A stretch of 64,000 nt of DNA from contig VXSK01000002.1 of NCBI GenBank assembly GCA_009838035.1, forward strand, positions 124,001 to 188,000, written 5' to 3'. Below, piece by piece: positions 52,826-62,316 of the stretch; the stretch's first letter is position 1; every line of letters starts with the position of its first letter. The notes under the pieces are model-generated. The model ran no database searches and had not been told where the DNA came from. It worked only from the letters and a program-made list of their open reading frames with translations. This stretch comes from Gammaproteobacteria bacterium. GTDB lineage: Bacteria; Pseudomonadota; Gammaproteobacteria; Steroidobacterales; Foliamicaceae. The position numbers and the translations under genes are program-made.

Positions 52826-53811
52826 TGGCGTTCTCCCCGCCGCGGGTAGCGCTCGGCTGCATGGGTTTCGGCTCCAGCCGTTGGCGGTCCTGGGTCCTCG
52901 ATGAGCAGGAGTCTCTGGATATGCTCGCCCGGGCGCTGGAGCTCGGATTCACGTTTTTCGATACCGCCAACGTGTACTCCACGGGTCGCAGCGAGCGCGT
53001 GCTGGGGCGCACGTTGCGCCGGGCCGCGGCGCGCGAGCGCGTCATCGTCGCAACCAAGGTCTATTTCCCGGTCGGAGAGGGTGAGATGGGCCTTTCCGCC
53101 GGTAACGTGAAGGCGTCCTGCGAGGCGTCGCTGCGGCGATTGGGCATCGAGACCATCGATCTGCTGCAGATACACCTCTACGACGAAGAAACCCCCGTGG
53201 AAGAAACGATGGAAGCGCTTGCCCGGCTGGTGCGGGAAGGCAAGGTGCGCCACCTGGGGGCGAGCAATCTTCGCGCCTGGCAACTGGCCAAGATGAACTT
53301 CACGGCGCGGGCCAACGGCTGGCCCGAGTTCGAGTCCGTGCAGGCGCACTACAACCTTCTGTATCGCGAGGAAGAACGCGATCTCCTGCCGTTCTGCGTG
53401 GATCAGGGTATCGCTGTCTTGCCCTGGAGTCCGCTCGCGCGCGGCCGGCTGGCGCGTCCGCGGGCGCCCTTGTCCACACCGCGGGCAAGGGTGGACGACG
53501 TAGCGGACCAGTTGTATGGCGCGCCGCGCGACGAGGTGCTCGACGTGTTGGCGGAGGTGTCGGGCGAATACGGAATCAAGCCCGCCTGCGCGGCCCTGGC
53601 CTGGCTGTGGACCCGGCCGGGCGTAACAACCCCGGTGGTCGGAGTGACCCGTCTCGAACACATCGAGGATGCGCTGGCCGCGGCCGAAATGTCGCTTCCC
53701 GACGCGATGCTGAGCCGGTTGAATGCAGCCTACAGCACCCGTCCGTACATCGGGCTTCCGGAAACGGCCAGTAATCAGACCGTTCTGGAAACAATAGACT
53801 CACGTCAATAG
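52825..53811 (+). CDS. aldo/keto reductase
   Basis: A 328-residue aldo/keto reductase of the YghZ/YdhF-like group. The catalytic tetrad can be followed: aspartate and tyrosine in FFDTANVYSTG, lysine in VATKVYF, and histidine in LLQIHLYDEE. The C-terminal part has PVVGVTRLEHIEDALAA for NADPH binding. Its ATG shares a base with the stop of the flavin monooxygenase gene, so translation is coupled. It would reduce a carbonyl of the pathway. The following SDR gene starts 31 bases downstream. Confidence 0.9.
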   Translation: MAFSPPRVALGCMGFGSSRWRSWVLDEQESLDMLARALELGFTFFDTANVYSTGRSERVLGRTLRRAAARERVIVATKVYFPVGEGEMGLSAGNVKASCEASLRRLGIETIDLLQIHLYDEETPVEETMEALARLVREGKVRHLGASNLRAWQLAKMNFTARANGWPEFESVQAHYNLLYREEERDLLPFCVDQGIAVLPWSPLARGRLARPRAPLSTPRARVDDVADQLYGAPRDEVLDVLAEVSGEYGIKPACAALAWLWTRPGVTTPVVGVTRLEHIEDALAAAEMSLPDAMLSRLNAAYSTRPYIGLPETASNQTVLETIDSRQ

Positions 53812-53842
53812 ACGCAAACCTCACTTTCATCGGGAGAAACAG

Positions 53843-54559
53843 ATGAGCAATACCTGGTTGATCACCGGCGCCAATCGCGGCATCGGCCTTGGTTACGCAA
53901 GACAACTTCTTGCCATGGGAGAAAAAGTGATTGCGGGTGTCCGCAACCCGGACAATGCGGATTCGCTGACCGAATTGTCCAGGCAACATTCGCCCCTGCT
54001 CGACATCAATCGACTGGACATGAACGACTGGGACTCCATCGACTCCTTTGCAGGGAGTCTGGAAGAGCAGCGAATCGATTACCTGATCAACAACGCGGGC
54101 TTGTACGGCGGCAGCTGGACCGAGGACTCCCACAGGCAAAGCGTCGACAGCATGGACTACGAACTTTGGGAGGAAATAATGCGCGTCAACGTGATCGCTC
54201 AATTCCGGCTGACCCGGGCACTGGAAGGATCCCTGATGCGGAGCAACCAGCCACTGGTAGTCATGATGTCGTCAGACATGGGATCCATCGGAAACAACGA
54301 CATGGGGCAGAGTTACGCTTACCGGACAAGCAAGGCCGCGCTGAACATGATCGCCATGAGTCTTGCGGTTGACCTCAGGGAACGCGGGATCCGGGTCATA
54401 TCCATGGCGCCGGGCTGGACGCAAACGGCATTGGGCGGTTGGACCGCCACCTGGAGCGTTGAAGACAGCGTGGCGAAACAGATCAAGGTCATCACGGCCC
54501 TGGGGCCGGAGGACACAGGCATGTTCCTGAATCTGCATGGCGAATCCGTGCCGTGGTGA
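53843..54559 (+). CDS. short-chain dehydrogenase/reductase (CsgA-like)
   Basis: A 238-residue classical SDR with cofactor motif LITGANRGIGLGYARQL, LDMNDWDSI for adenine-binding, NNAG (YLINNAGLYGG) and catalytic Y-x-x-x-K (YAYRTSKAALNMIAMSLAVD). The ATG follows GGGAGAAAC. The gene is the second after the aldo/keto reductase on the same strand and probably belongs to that transcript. The substrate is unknown. Confidence 0.9.
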   Translation: MSNTWLITGANRGIGLGYARQLLAMGEKVIAGVRNPDNADSLTELSRQHSPLLDINRLDMNDWDSIDSFAGSLEEQRIDYLINNAGLYGGSWTEDSHRQSVDSMDYELWEEIMRVNVIAQFRLTRALEGSLMRSNQPLVVMMSSDMGSIGNNDMGQSYAYRTSKAALNMIAMSLAVDLRERGIRVISMAPGWTQTALGGWTATWSVEDSVAKQIKVITALGPEDTGMFLNLHGESVPW

Positions 54560-54562
54560 CGT

Positions 54563-55228
54563 ATGCCGGTTGACGTACTCCTCGTTATCCATATCGCCGT
54601 GCTCGGCTACTGGCTGGGGGCGGAGTTCGTCATCAACAGCGAGTTCCGCTTTGTCTGCCGGGCGGCGTCCATGCCATTCGAGGAGCGCAAGCGCCTGATG
54701 GAGCATGTCATGGACGTGGACCAGCACGTTCGCTACGCGCTGGTCCTGCAGGCCGGCCTGGGAACCGTCCTTTCGGCGCTGCTCGGCTACTTCCCCGGGG
54801 GCACGACACTGGCATGGGCAGCAGGCCTCGCCACCGTGCTGTGGCTGGCGTTCGTCGAATTCGTCCACCGCCAAAGGCACGGCGCATCTGGAAGAAAACT
54901 GGCGTTGCTGGACCGCCTGGTCCGATATGTGCTGCTTGCGGCGCTGGTGCTTGGCGGCCTTGCCGCGGTCTTCGGCGCAATGGCGCTTCAGACCTGGCTG
55001 GCATGGAAGCTCGTTCTGTTCGGCGCCGTCATCTCCTGCGGCATCGGCATCCGCTACTACATCATCCAGTTCTTCGGCATCTGGCGGCAAATCGAAGCGC
55101 ATGGCTCCAACTCCTCGCGCGAGCGCGCAATCCGCAAAAACTACGCGGCCGGCACCTCGATGCTCGGCCTCCTCTGGCTCTGCATCGCCACAATCACCAT
55201 CCTCTCCATCCTGAAACCCGGCACCTGA
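54563..55228 (+). CDS. integral membrane protein of unknown function
   Basis: A 221-residue protein with about six hydrophobic segments: VDVLLVIHIAVLGYWLGAEF, VLQAGLGTVLSALLGYF, LAWAAGLATVLWLAFVEF, YVLLAALVLGGLAAVFGAM, WKLVLFGAVISCGIGIRYYI and the C-terminal LGLLWLCIATITILSIL. Conserved-looking polar residues in the first segments (H, E, R) may bind a cofactor or ions. It follows the SDR gene by three bases and ends at a large inverted repeat. I do not recognise a named family. Confidence 0.75.
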   Translation: MPVDVLLVIHIAVLGYWLGAEFVINSEFRFVCRAASMPFEERKRLMEHVMDVDQHVRYALVLQAGLGTVLSALLGYFPGGTTLAWAAGLATVLWLAFVEFVHRQRHGASGRKLALLDRLVRYVLLAALVLGGLAAVFGAMALQTWLAWKLVLFGAVISCGIGIRYYIIQFFGIWRQIEAHGSNSSRERAIRKNYAAGTSMLGLLWLCIATITILSILKPGT

Positions 55229-55253
55229 GCAACACCCAACCGCGCCAGCTAAA

Positions 55254-55375
55254 GCCTTTCATTCGGCCTCCTCCTCGTGGGAGCGTTGGAGCAGGGACAG
55301 CGAGAATCGAGCCAGTGAGCGCCGATGCCCCGGCGCGAACAGCGCCTCCAACGAGGAGGAGGCCGAACGAAAGGC
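55254..55375. terminator. 122-bp inverted repeat, bidirectional terminator
   Basis: Arms 55254-55278 and 55351-55375 match in 24 of 25 positions. An inner dyad (CGTTGGAG with CTCCAACG) can pair alternatively. It separates two convergent genes and so could stop transcription from both sides. Confidence 0.65.
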
Positions 55376-55395
55376 GAGGGCTGGCAGTACGCCTT

Positions 55396-56439
55396 TCAGC
55401 GGTGATGCAGCTCCAGGATGTCGCCATCGTGAATGAGGTGCTTCGGACTCACCTGCTGCCCGTCATAAACCTTCTCCCCCCATATCCGCGCAAACCGCAG
55501 GCTCCCCGCAATGTCCTTGTGCACCAGCGACGCCAACTCGCTGACCGTGGCGCCATGCCGCAGCGTGAACGGCCGCCCCAGATCCGGCGGCTTGCCCGGC
55601 GTCTTGGTGTAGGCCCGCACGACACCCAGGCCCCTGAACAGGAACTCGGGTATCGCATCCAGGTTCTCCCCGGTCTCGGCTGACACGGCAATCACAGGAA
55701 AGCCGAGCTTCCCGCTTAAACCGTCCAGGCGGTTCCGATATTCGCCCAGGTCGGTCTTGTTGGCCACCAGCAGGGCAGGGAGGCGGATCCGGAACAGGTC
55801 CTCGAAAGTCTCCTGCTTGCGCGCCCGGCGCTTCCTGCGACGGCGCTTGCGCGGATCCGGTAGTCCCGGCCACTCGGAAACGAAGGTCACGCGCTTCTCG
55901 GCCATCTTGTCCAGCACGACCCCGATCTCCCCGGCACAGTCCGGCGAGGCGATATCCACGACCAGCAACGCGCCGTCGGCCGGCTGCAGGGCGGTCGCCA
56001 GCCAGGGCTGGGTGCGCTCCACCGCGACCGGGGGCAGATCGACCAACTGAAAATGGATGTCGTGATACGGCGCCATCCCCGGTATAGGCGTCTCGGTGGT
56101 ATGCGGCCAGACGCCCACCGTGGACTGCGACCCAGTGAGCGCCGAATGCAATTGCGACTTGCCGGCGTTGGGCGCGCCCAGCAGCGCCACCTGGGCCGCG
56201 CCCTCGCGACGCACCGCGTGGGCGGGGCCGGAACGCGCGCCTCCCTTGCGCGGTCGGGACAGTTCGGTCGTGAGCTGCTTGATCCGGGTCTTGATGTCCG
56301 CCTGGACGTGCTCGGTGCCCTTGTGTTTCGGGATGAGCCGCAGCATCTCGCGCAGGCAGCGCAACCGGTCTTGAGGTTCCCGAGCCTCGCGAAACGCCTG
56401 CTCGGCCTTTTTGTATTCCTGCGTGACGTTGGTGGGCAT
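55396..56439 (-). CDS. OBG/DRG-like GTPase with TGS domain
   Basis: A 347-residue P-loop GTPase with an N-terminal helical segment, G1 GAPNAGKS (residues 88-95), a G3 that reads VDLPP in place of D-x-x-G, G4 NKTD and G5 SAETGEN. A C-terminal TGS-type domain follows (RPFTLRHGATVSELASLVHKDI...GDILELHH). An arginine/lysine-rich block (RKRRRRKRRARK) suggests RNA binding. Members of this class act on ribosomes or in stress responses. The non-standard G3 is shared by related TGS GTPases as far as I recall, so it need not mean loss of activity. Confidence 0.85.
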   Translation of the reverse strand: MPTNVTQEYKKAEQAFREAREPQDRLRCLREMLRLIPKHKGTEHVQADIKTRIKQLTTELSRPRKGGARSGPAHAVRREGAAQVALLGAPNAGKSQLHSALTGSQSTVGVWPHTTETPIPGMAPYHDIHFQLVDLPPVAVERTQPWLATALQPADGALLVVDIASPDCAGEIGVVLDKMAEKRVTFVSEWPGLPDPRKRRRRKRRARKQETFEDLFRIRLPALLVANKTDLGEYRNRLDGLSGKLGFPVIAVSAETGENLDAIPEFLFRGLGVVRAYTKTPGKPPDLGRPFTLRHGATVSELASLVHKDIAGSLRFARIWGEKVYDGQQVSPKHLIHDGDILELHHR

Positions 56440-56511
56440 GACGGCGAAAAGTTTACCCTTCGTGGCGCATCACGCGACACCGGAGCGCCATTCAACGATA
56501 ATGGCGGCGCA

Positions 56512-57498
56512 ATGGGGAGTAGCGGGTTGTTTCACGTTATCGATACCCGGCAGTTCGACCGGCCGATGCTCGACCGTCTGTGCCGTCTGGCGACCCATGT
56601 GCGGACCCTCGCGAAATCGCGATCCGGCGCGCAAACCCTGCAGCGGCTGGCGCCCAACCGGCGCGCGATGCTCTATTTCACGCAACCCTCCACACGCACC
56701 TTCCTGTCCTTCAACAGCGCCTGCCACATCCTCGGCATGCAGACCAGTGAAATCCGCAATCCTTCCATATCGTCGGAGGTGAAGGGCGAGACCTTCGAAG
56801 ACAGCATCCGCACCTTCAGTTCGTATGCGGACATCATCATCATGCGCACCCCGGAAGGCGGAAAGGCCGCGCGCGCGGCCGAACTCATGGACTCCATTCC
56901 ACGCCCGGTCCCGGTCATCAACGCCGGTAGCGGTCCCGACCAGCATCCCACACAGGCCTTGCTGGACATTTACACGCTGGAGCGCAGTTTCGAGAATCGC
57001 GGCGGCATCGACGGCCGGACCATCGCCATGATGGGCGACCTGCGCCGCGGCAGGACAGTCCGGTCGCTCAGCTACCTGATGAAGAACTACAGGGACGTTC
57101 GCCTGCGATTCGTCGCGCCGCCGGGTTTCGAGATCAAGCAGGACATCCTCGATCATCTCGACGAGCACGGCGTCGAGTACGCGTCCACCAGCCGGCTGGA
57201 CGAAGTCCTGGACGAACTGGACGCCTTGTACGTGACTCGGCTCCAGGAGGAATACGACGAACAGAACGAATCGGAGAACGCCGATTACGCGTCCTATTCG
57301 ATCGGTCCCGAACAGTTGCGGCGCTTTCCCTCCGACGCGATCATCATGCATCCGCTTCCGCGCGGGCCGGAACTCGACCCCGGCATCGACAACGATCCGC
57401 GCGTCATGTACTGGCGGCAGGAACGAAACGGTATGTGGATGCGGGTCGCGCTGTTGGCGGCAATTTTCGACCTGGACGGCGACTTGAATGTGAACTGA
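56512..57498 (+). CDS. pyrB: aspartate carbamoyltransferase catalytic subunit
   Basis: A 328-residue transcarbamylase. The carbamoyl-phosphate site STRTF (60-64), a KGETFEDSIRTF stretch with the conserved lysine, the HPTQALLD motif (145-152), GDLRRGRTVRSL (175-186, where most have H before SL) and HPLPRGPEL are all present. It catalyses the first committed step of pyrimidine synthesis. Neither pyrI nor pyrC is next to it. The frame is open upstream across the divergent GTPase start; the ATG at 56512 begins the conserved part. The penicillin-acylase gene follows two bases after its stop. Confidence 0.9.
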   Translation: MGSSGLFHVIDTRQFDRPMLDRLCRLATHVRTLAKSRSGAQTLQRLAPNRRAMLYFTQPSTRTFLSFNSACHILGMQTSEIRNPSISSEVKGETFEDSIRTFSSYADIIIMRTPEGGKAARAAELMDSIPRPVPVINAGSGPDQHPTQALLDIYTLERSFENRGGIDGRTIAMMGDLRRGRTVRSLSYLMKNYRDVRLRFVAPPGFEIKQDILDHLDEHGVEYASTSRLDEVLDELDALYVTRLQEEYDEQNESENADYASYSIGPEQLRRFPSDAIIMHPLPRGPELDPGIDNDPRVMYWRQERNGMWMRVALLAAIFDLDGDLNVN

Positions 57499-57500
57499 AA

Positions 57501-59894
57501 GTGATAAAGAAATTAACTATTTCATTTATCACTCTGATATCAATAGTAGTTCTGATATCTGTGGCGGCCTTGCTGTGGTTGCGCACCAGCAATATTCCGA
57601 CCCGCGCGGGAACCGTGGACAAGCCGATTCCTTTGGATGTGCTGGATGCGCCGGTAACGGTCAGGCGGGACCGCTACGGGATCCCGTACATCCATGCGCA
57701 ATCGCTTGCGGACGCGATCCGCGCGCAAGGCTTCGTCACCGCGCAGGACCGGCTGACCCAGATGCTCCTGACCCGCGAAGCGGTTAATGGGCGTCTGGCC
57801 GAACGGATCGGACCTCGCGGAGAAAGCAACGACCTTCGCGTGCGGGTGCTCGGAATCCGGCAACTCGCCCGCCGGTTTGCGGCCGGGCTCAAGTCGCCCA
57901 GCCGGGAAATGCACGAGTGGTATCTCGAAGGCGTCAATGCCTATATCGGCGCGCAGGAGCATGAGTTTCCGCTTGCGGTGCGCATTTCCGGGACGCCGCC
58001 GGCACCCTACACGCTGGAGGATATTTGCGCGCACTATCTTCTTCAGGCGTACGACCTTACCGAGAACTGGCGCTCCGAGTGGCTGGCCCAGCGTCTCGTG
58101 GACCGGCTGGGACGCGAGAAGGCCGCACAAATCTCCCTGGTCAGCGTAAATCCGGATGACGGCAGCCGATGGGCGTCGGATTACGCGCTCGCGCCGCGGG
58201 AACCGCTGGTGTCGATCCATGAGCAGCCGCGAATCGAGGCCAGTCCGGTGGGAGGCTCCAACAGCTGGGCAACGGCCGGATGGCGGTCGGAGCGGGGAGC
58301 GCCGATATTGGCCAACGATCCGCACCTCGACGCCCGCCGGCTTCCCGGCATCTGGTACCCCCTCGGCCTGATTACGCCCGAATGGCGGGCCGTGGGAGTG
58401 GCCGCGGCCGGATGGCCCGGCCTGGCCGTGGGGCGATCCGATTCCATCGCCTGGGGCGTTACCAATTCGGCCGCCGACACGGCCGACCTGTTCATCGAGC
58501 AGGACGATCCCGAAAACCAGGGACACTACCTGGAAGGCGAACTGTCCTTGCCGTACGAGGTGGTCAGCGAGACCGTGCGGGTACGAGACCCGGATTCTCC
58601 CGGCGGCATTCGCGAACGTACGTTCCAGGTCCGGCGCAGCCGGCGCGGGCCGGTGGTTTCCGACACCCTGATCGAGGATGCGCACGGGCGGTCCCTGTCG
58701 CTTCGCTGGAGCGTGGCCGAGAACCTCGGAAGCCAGGTGGGCGTCGATCGATTGATGCTGGCGAAGGATGTGAACGAAGCCGGCCAGGCGATCCGCGACA
58801 TCGTGGGCGCTCTCAACTACAACGTGGCCGACACCCGGGGGAATATCGCCCATTTCACCTCCGGGTATATTCCCGTCCGGCTGAGAGGAGACGGCGCAAT
58901 ACCGCTGCCGGTAATGGGCGGGGAGGACAACTGGACCGGGTTCGTTCCCTTCGATCAGGCGCCCTCGACGATCAATCCGCAACGAGGCTGGGTGGGCAAC
59001 GCCAATCACCGGACTGTCAGCGGAAGCTTCGACGGCATGTGGAGCAGCTACTCGGCCCCTTCCTGGCGCTACCGCCGCATGCTGGAACTGTTCGACAACG
59101 ACCGGGTGTTCTCGGCCGAAGACCACTGGTCGGCGATCACCGATACCAAAAATACACTGGCCCGCGACCTGGTCCCGTTGTTCCTGCCGGCCCTTGATGG
59201 CGCCCCCGAGACGCAGCCTGCCGCGGACGTTTTCGGCAGCTGGGATTACTGCGACGACGCCGGGAAGGCCGCGCCCGCGCTGTTCCAGTTCATGATCCGC
59301 GCGCTCGTGAACCGGGCCTTCGCCGACGAGCTGGATACCCTGGTCTTGAGCTACGAGGGTTCTCCCTATTTCTGGCAGGAACGTGTACATTCGATGCTGA
59401 ATTCTGGCGAATCGCACTGGTTCGACGACATCAATACCCCGCAAACGGAGGGCCGGGACGACCTGATCCGCGACGCGGCGCTGGATGCCTGGCGGCAGCT
59501 TGAAGCGAACCTGGGCGGGAACCCGCGCGACTGGCGCTGGGGCGATATCAGCCGGCTCAGGATTTCCAGCCCCGTCCCAATAGGCAACAGGTTCGTGAAC
59601 CGTCTGTTCGGCGGCGGCGATTTCCCGCGCACCGGGTCGACGGAGACCTTGTGGGGGTCGTACGGCAGCCCGTCGTCCGGCGCCTGGGCGATCGATTCGC
59701 TACGCTTCGTGGCCGATCTCGGCGATCCGGACAAGGTACTGGCGGTCATTCCCGGCGGTGTCAGTGGACGCCTGTTCGATCCGCACCTGAACGACCAGCT
59801 GCCGTTGTGGCTGTCCGGCGAAATCAACTACTGGTGGTTCTCCGATCAGGCCATCAGCGCCAATGCGCGCAGGGAAGTCACACTGGCGCCGTGA
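57501..59894 (+). CDS. penicillin-acylase-family amidohydrolase, first copy
   Basis: A 797-residue Ntn-hydrolase precursor of the penicillin amidase (S45) family. One N-terminal membrane helix (ISFITLISIVVLISVAALLWL) anchors or exports it. The conserved GFVTAQDRLTQMLLTRE and the alpha-chain are followed by the processing site GGSNSWATAG, where the serine becomes the N-terminal nucleophile of the beta chain; the beta chain has GNANHRTVSG with the oxyanion asparagine. Natural substrates are N-acyl amino acids, acyl-homoserine lactones or amides. The start is GTG two bases after pyrB. The first 60 bases are AT-rich compared with neighbours. Confidence 0.9.
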   Translation: MIKKLTISFITLISIVVLISVAALLWLRTSNIPTRAGTVDKPIPLDVLDAPVTVRRDRYGIPYIHAQSLADAIRAQGFVTAQDRLTQMLLTREAVNGRLAERIGPRGESNDLRVRVLGIRQLARRFAAGLKSPSREMHEWYLEGVNAYIGAQEHEFPLAVRISGTPPAPYTLEDICAHYLLQAYDLTENWRSEWLAQRLVDRLGREKAAQISLVSVNPDDGSRWASDYALAPREPLVSIHEQPRIEASPVGGSNSWATAGWRSERGAPILANDPHLDARRLPGIWYPLGLITPEWRAVGVAAAGWPGLAVGRSDSIAWGVTNSAADTADLFIEQDDPENQGHYLEGELSLPYEVVSETVRVRDPDSPGGIRERTFQVRRSRRGPVVSDTLIEDAHGRSLSLRWSVAENLGSQVGVDRLMLAKDVNEAGQAIRDIVGALNYNVADTRGNIAHFTSGYIPVRLRGDGAIPLPVMGGEDNWTGFVPFDQAPSTINPQRGWVGNANHRTVSGSFDGMWSSYSAPSWRYRRMLELFDNDRVFSAEDHWSAITDTKNTLARDLVPLFLPALDGAPETQPAADVFGSWDYCDDAGKAAPALFQFMIRALVNRAFADELDTLVLSYEGSPYFWQERVHSMLNSGESHWFDDINTPQTEGRDDLIRDAALDAWRQLEANLGGNPRDWRWGDISRLRISSPVPIGNRFVNRLFGGGDFPRTGSTETLWGSYGSPSSGAWAIDSLRFVADLGDPDKVLAVIPGGVSGRLFDPHLNDQLPLWLSGEINYWWFSDQAISANARREVTLAP

Positions 59895-59916
59895 AAATCA
59901 CCCGAGGAAACCTCGA

Positions 59917-62316
59917 ATGCTGAAAAAAATCGGAATCGCGCTCATCGCCCTGCTGCTGGTGATTGTCCTGGCTGCAGCCGCGGGTATCGCCTGGCTCAGG
60001 GAGAGCAACATCCCGGATCGGGACCGGGATGTCGGCGACGCAGCGGTCCTGGCGATGCTGGATGACGAAGTGCGCGTGAAGAGGGACCGGCAGGGAGTGC
60101 CCTATATCTACGCGGAGACGCTGGCCGACGCCTTGCGCGTACAGGGCTTCGTCACCGCCCAGGACCGTCTGTCACAAATGCTGCTGACCCGCGAGCTGAT
60201 TCGCGGACGGCTGTCCGAACAGATCGGCGAGGCCGGCCTGCGCAGCGACACGCTGATTCGGGTCATGGGCCTCAGCCGCATGGGATCCCAGTGGGCGGCG
60301 CAACTCGAATCGCCCAGCCGCGAACTGCACGAATGGTTCCTCGAGGGGGTCAACGCCTACATCGCGACGCAGGCCGATGAATTTCCGCTGGCCGTGCGGA
60401 TTTCCGGGGAGCCGCCGGCGCCATTCACCCTAGACGACTTTACGACGCAGTACCTGTTCCTGGCGTTCAACAGCACGGGAAACTGGCGCACGGAAGTGCT
60501 CAGCCAGGCGCTGGTCGATCACCTCGGCGCCGAAAAGGCCGCGGAAATCTCGATGCTGACCGTCAACCCCGACGACGAGAGCGAGTGGGCATCGGACTAC
60601 AGCCTGGCGGAGAACAGCATGCCGGCTGGCGGACCCGCGAGTTTCCCCGAGCTGCCCGAGCCGGCGGACGGCTCGAACAGCTGGGCGACATCGGCCCGGC
60701 GATCGGCGGGCGGCGCGCCGATCGTGGCCAATGACCCGCACATTGACGTGCGCCGCCTGCCCGGCATCTGGCACCCGGTGGGCCTGATCACGCCCGAATG
60801 GCGGGCGGTGGGTACCGCCGGCGCGGGCCTGCCGGGACTGGGAGTGGGCCGATCCAGCCATGTTGCCTGGGGCATTACCAATGCCTTTTCCGATGTCGCC
60901 GACCTGTTCATCGAACGGGACGATGAGGACCGGCCCGGCCACTACCTGGAAGGAGAACAGTCCGTTCCGTACCGGATCGTGGAGGAGACCATCCGCATAC
61001 GCGACCGCAATGCCCCGAGCGGGTACCGAGAGCACCCTTTGACGGTTCGCCATACGCGGCGCGGACCGGTCATATCCGATCACGGCCTGACCGGAGACGA
61101 CGGCCGCGTTTATTCGCTGCGCTGGAGCATGGCCGAGAATATCGGCACGCAGGTCGGAATCGAGCGCGTCATGCTCGCGCGCGATATGTTTGAGGCCGCC
61201 GAAGTCATTGGACAGATCAACGCGCCATACAACTACACGGTGGGAGACACGAAGGGGAACATAGCGCACTACACGGCCGGCCACGTGCCGGTGCGGCGCC
61301 GGGGCGACGGTGCGCTGCCCGTTCCCGTCATGGACGCCGAGGATGACTGGCCTGCTTTCGTGCCTTTTGCGCGGGCGCCCACGTACATAAACCCGCCGCG
61401 CGGCTGGGTCGGCAACGCCAACCACCGCACAGTGAGCGGCGATTTTGACGGTCACTGGACCAGCTACGTGGCTTCTTCCTGGCGCTACCGCCGTATGCAG
61501 GAACTGTTCCACGGCGACGCTGCGCTTTCGGTTGCCGACCACTGGTCGGCGATCAACGACACGCTGAATCCCATGGCCCGCGGTCTCGTTCCGATCATGG
61601 TCCGGGCACTGGAAGCGCAACCCGAAACGCAGGCCGCCGCCGCGATGCTGGCCGACTGGGACTTTCACGACGAGCCGGAGCTGGCGGCACCCGCCCTTTT
61701 CCAGGCAACGATGGCCAGCCTGGTGCGGCGCATTTTCGAGGACGAGCTGGGCGAGGTGCTGGCCCGGCAATACGCACGCGACATCTACTACTGGCAGGAG
61801 CGCGTGTACCTGATGCTCTTGGCGGGCGAGTGGGAGTGGTTCGACGACAAGCGCACCGAGGCGGTGGAGGGCCGCGACGACCTGCTTCGCGCCGCGGCGC
61901 TCGACGCCTGGTCCGAATTGCAATCGCGACTGGGCCCCGACCCGTCCGCCTGGCGCTGGGGGGACCTGAGCCGGTTCCGGTTCAGCAATCCCTGGTTGCC
62001 CGGAGAACTGGCCGATCGTCTGCTGGGCGGCGGGGACTATCCCGGCCGCGGATCCGGTGAATCCCTGGGGCGGGCGCGTTTTCCAGGGCAGGGCAACTAC
62101 GACCCGCGCATAATCGACTCGCTCAGGTTCGTCGCCGACCTCGCGGATCCCGACAAAGTCCTGGCGGTCATACCCGGCGGCGTCAGTTCGCGCCTGTTCG
62201 ACCCGCACCTGAACGACCAGCTTCCCGCATGGCTGGCCGGCGACATCGGCTACTGGTGGTTCTCGGACGCCGCCATCGCCGCCGACACGCGGCAGGAAAT
62301 GACGTTCAAGCCGTGA
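59917..62316 (+). CDS. penicillin-acylase-family amidohydrolase, second copy
   Basis: A 799-residue tandem paralogue of the preceding gene with the same plan: membrane helix (IGIALIALLLVIVLAAAAGIAWL), GFVTAQDRLSQMLLTRE, processing serine in DGSNSWATSARR, beta-chain GNANHRTVSGDFDGHW and tail VIPGGVSSRLFDPHLNDQLPAWLAGDIGYWW. Similarity runs from end to end, so it arose by gene duplication. It lies 22 bases after the first copy and overlaps the next gene by four bases (GTGA), so the set is cotranscribed. Differing specificities of the two copies are likely. Confidence 0.9.
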   Translation: MLKKIGIALIALLLVIVLAAAAGIAWLRESNIPDRDRDVGDAAVLAMLDDEVRVKRDRQGVPYIYAETLADALRVQGFVTAQDRLSQMLLTRELIRGRLSEQIGEAGLRSDTLIRVMGLSRMGSQWAAQLESPSRELHEWFLEGVNAYIATQADEFPLAVRISGEPPAPFTLDDFTTQYLFLAFNSTGNWRTEVLSQALVDHLGAEKAAEISMLTVNPDDESEWASDYSLAENSMPAGGPASFPELPEPADGSNSWATSARRSAGGAPIVANDPHIDVRRLPGIWHPVGLITPEWRAVGTAGAGLPGLGVGRSSHVAWGITNAFSDVADLFIERDDEDRPGHYLEGEQSVPYRIVEETIRIRDRNAPSGYREHPLTVRHTRRGPVISDHGLTGDDGRVYSLRWSMAENIGTQVGIERVMLARDMFEAAEVIGQINAPYNYTVGDTKGNIAHYTAGHVPVRRRGDGALPVPVMDAEDDWPAFVPFARAPTYINPPRGWVGNANHRTVSGDFDGHWTSYVASSWRYRRMQELFHGDAALSVADHWSAINDTLNPMARGLVPIMVRALEAQPETQAAAAMLADWDFHDEPELAAPALFQATMASLVRRIFEDELGEVLARQYARDIYYWQERVYLMLLAGEWEWFDDKRTEAVEGRDDLLRAAALDAWSELQSRLGPDPSAWRWGDLSRFRFSNPWLPGELADRLLGGGDYPGRGSGESLGRARFPGQGNYDPRIIDSLRFVADLADPDKVLAVIPGGVSSRLFDPHLNDQLPAWLAGDIGYWWFSDAAIAADTRQEMTFKP

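Noticed and set aside
55396..56439. Loss of GTPase activity because G3 reads DLPP
   Set aside because: As far as I recall, related TGS-domain GTPases share such a G3, and G1, G4 and G5 are intact.
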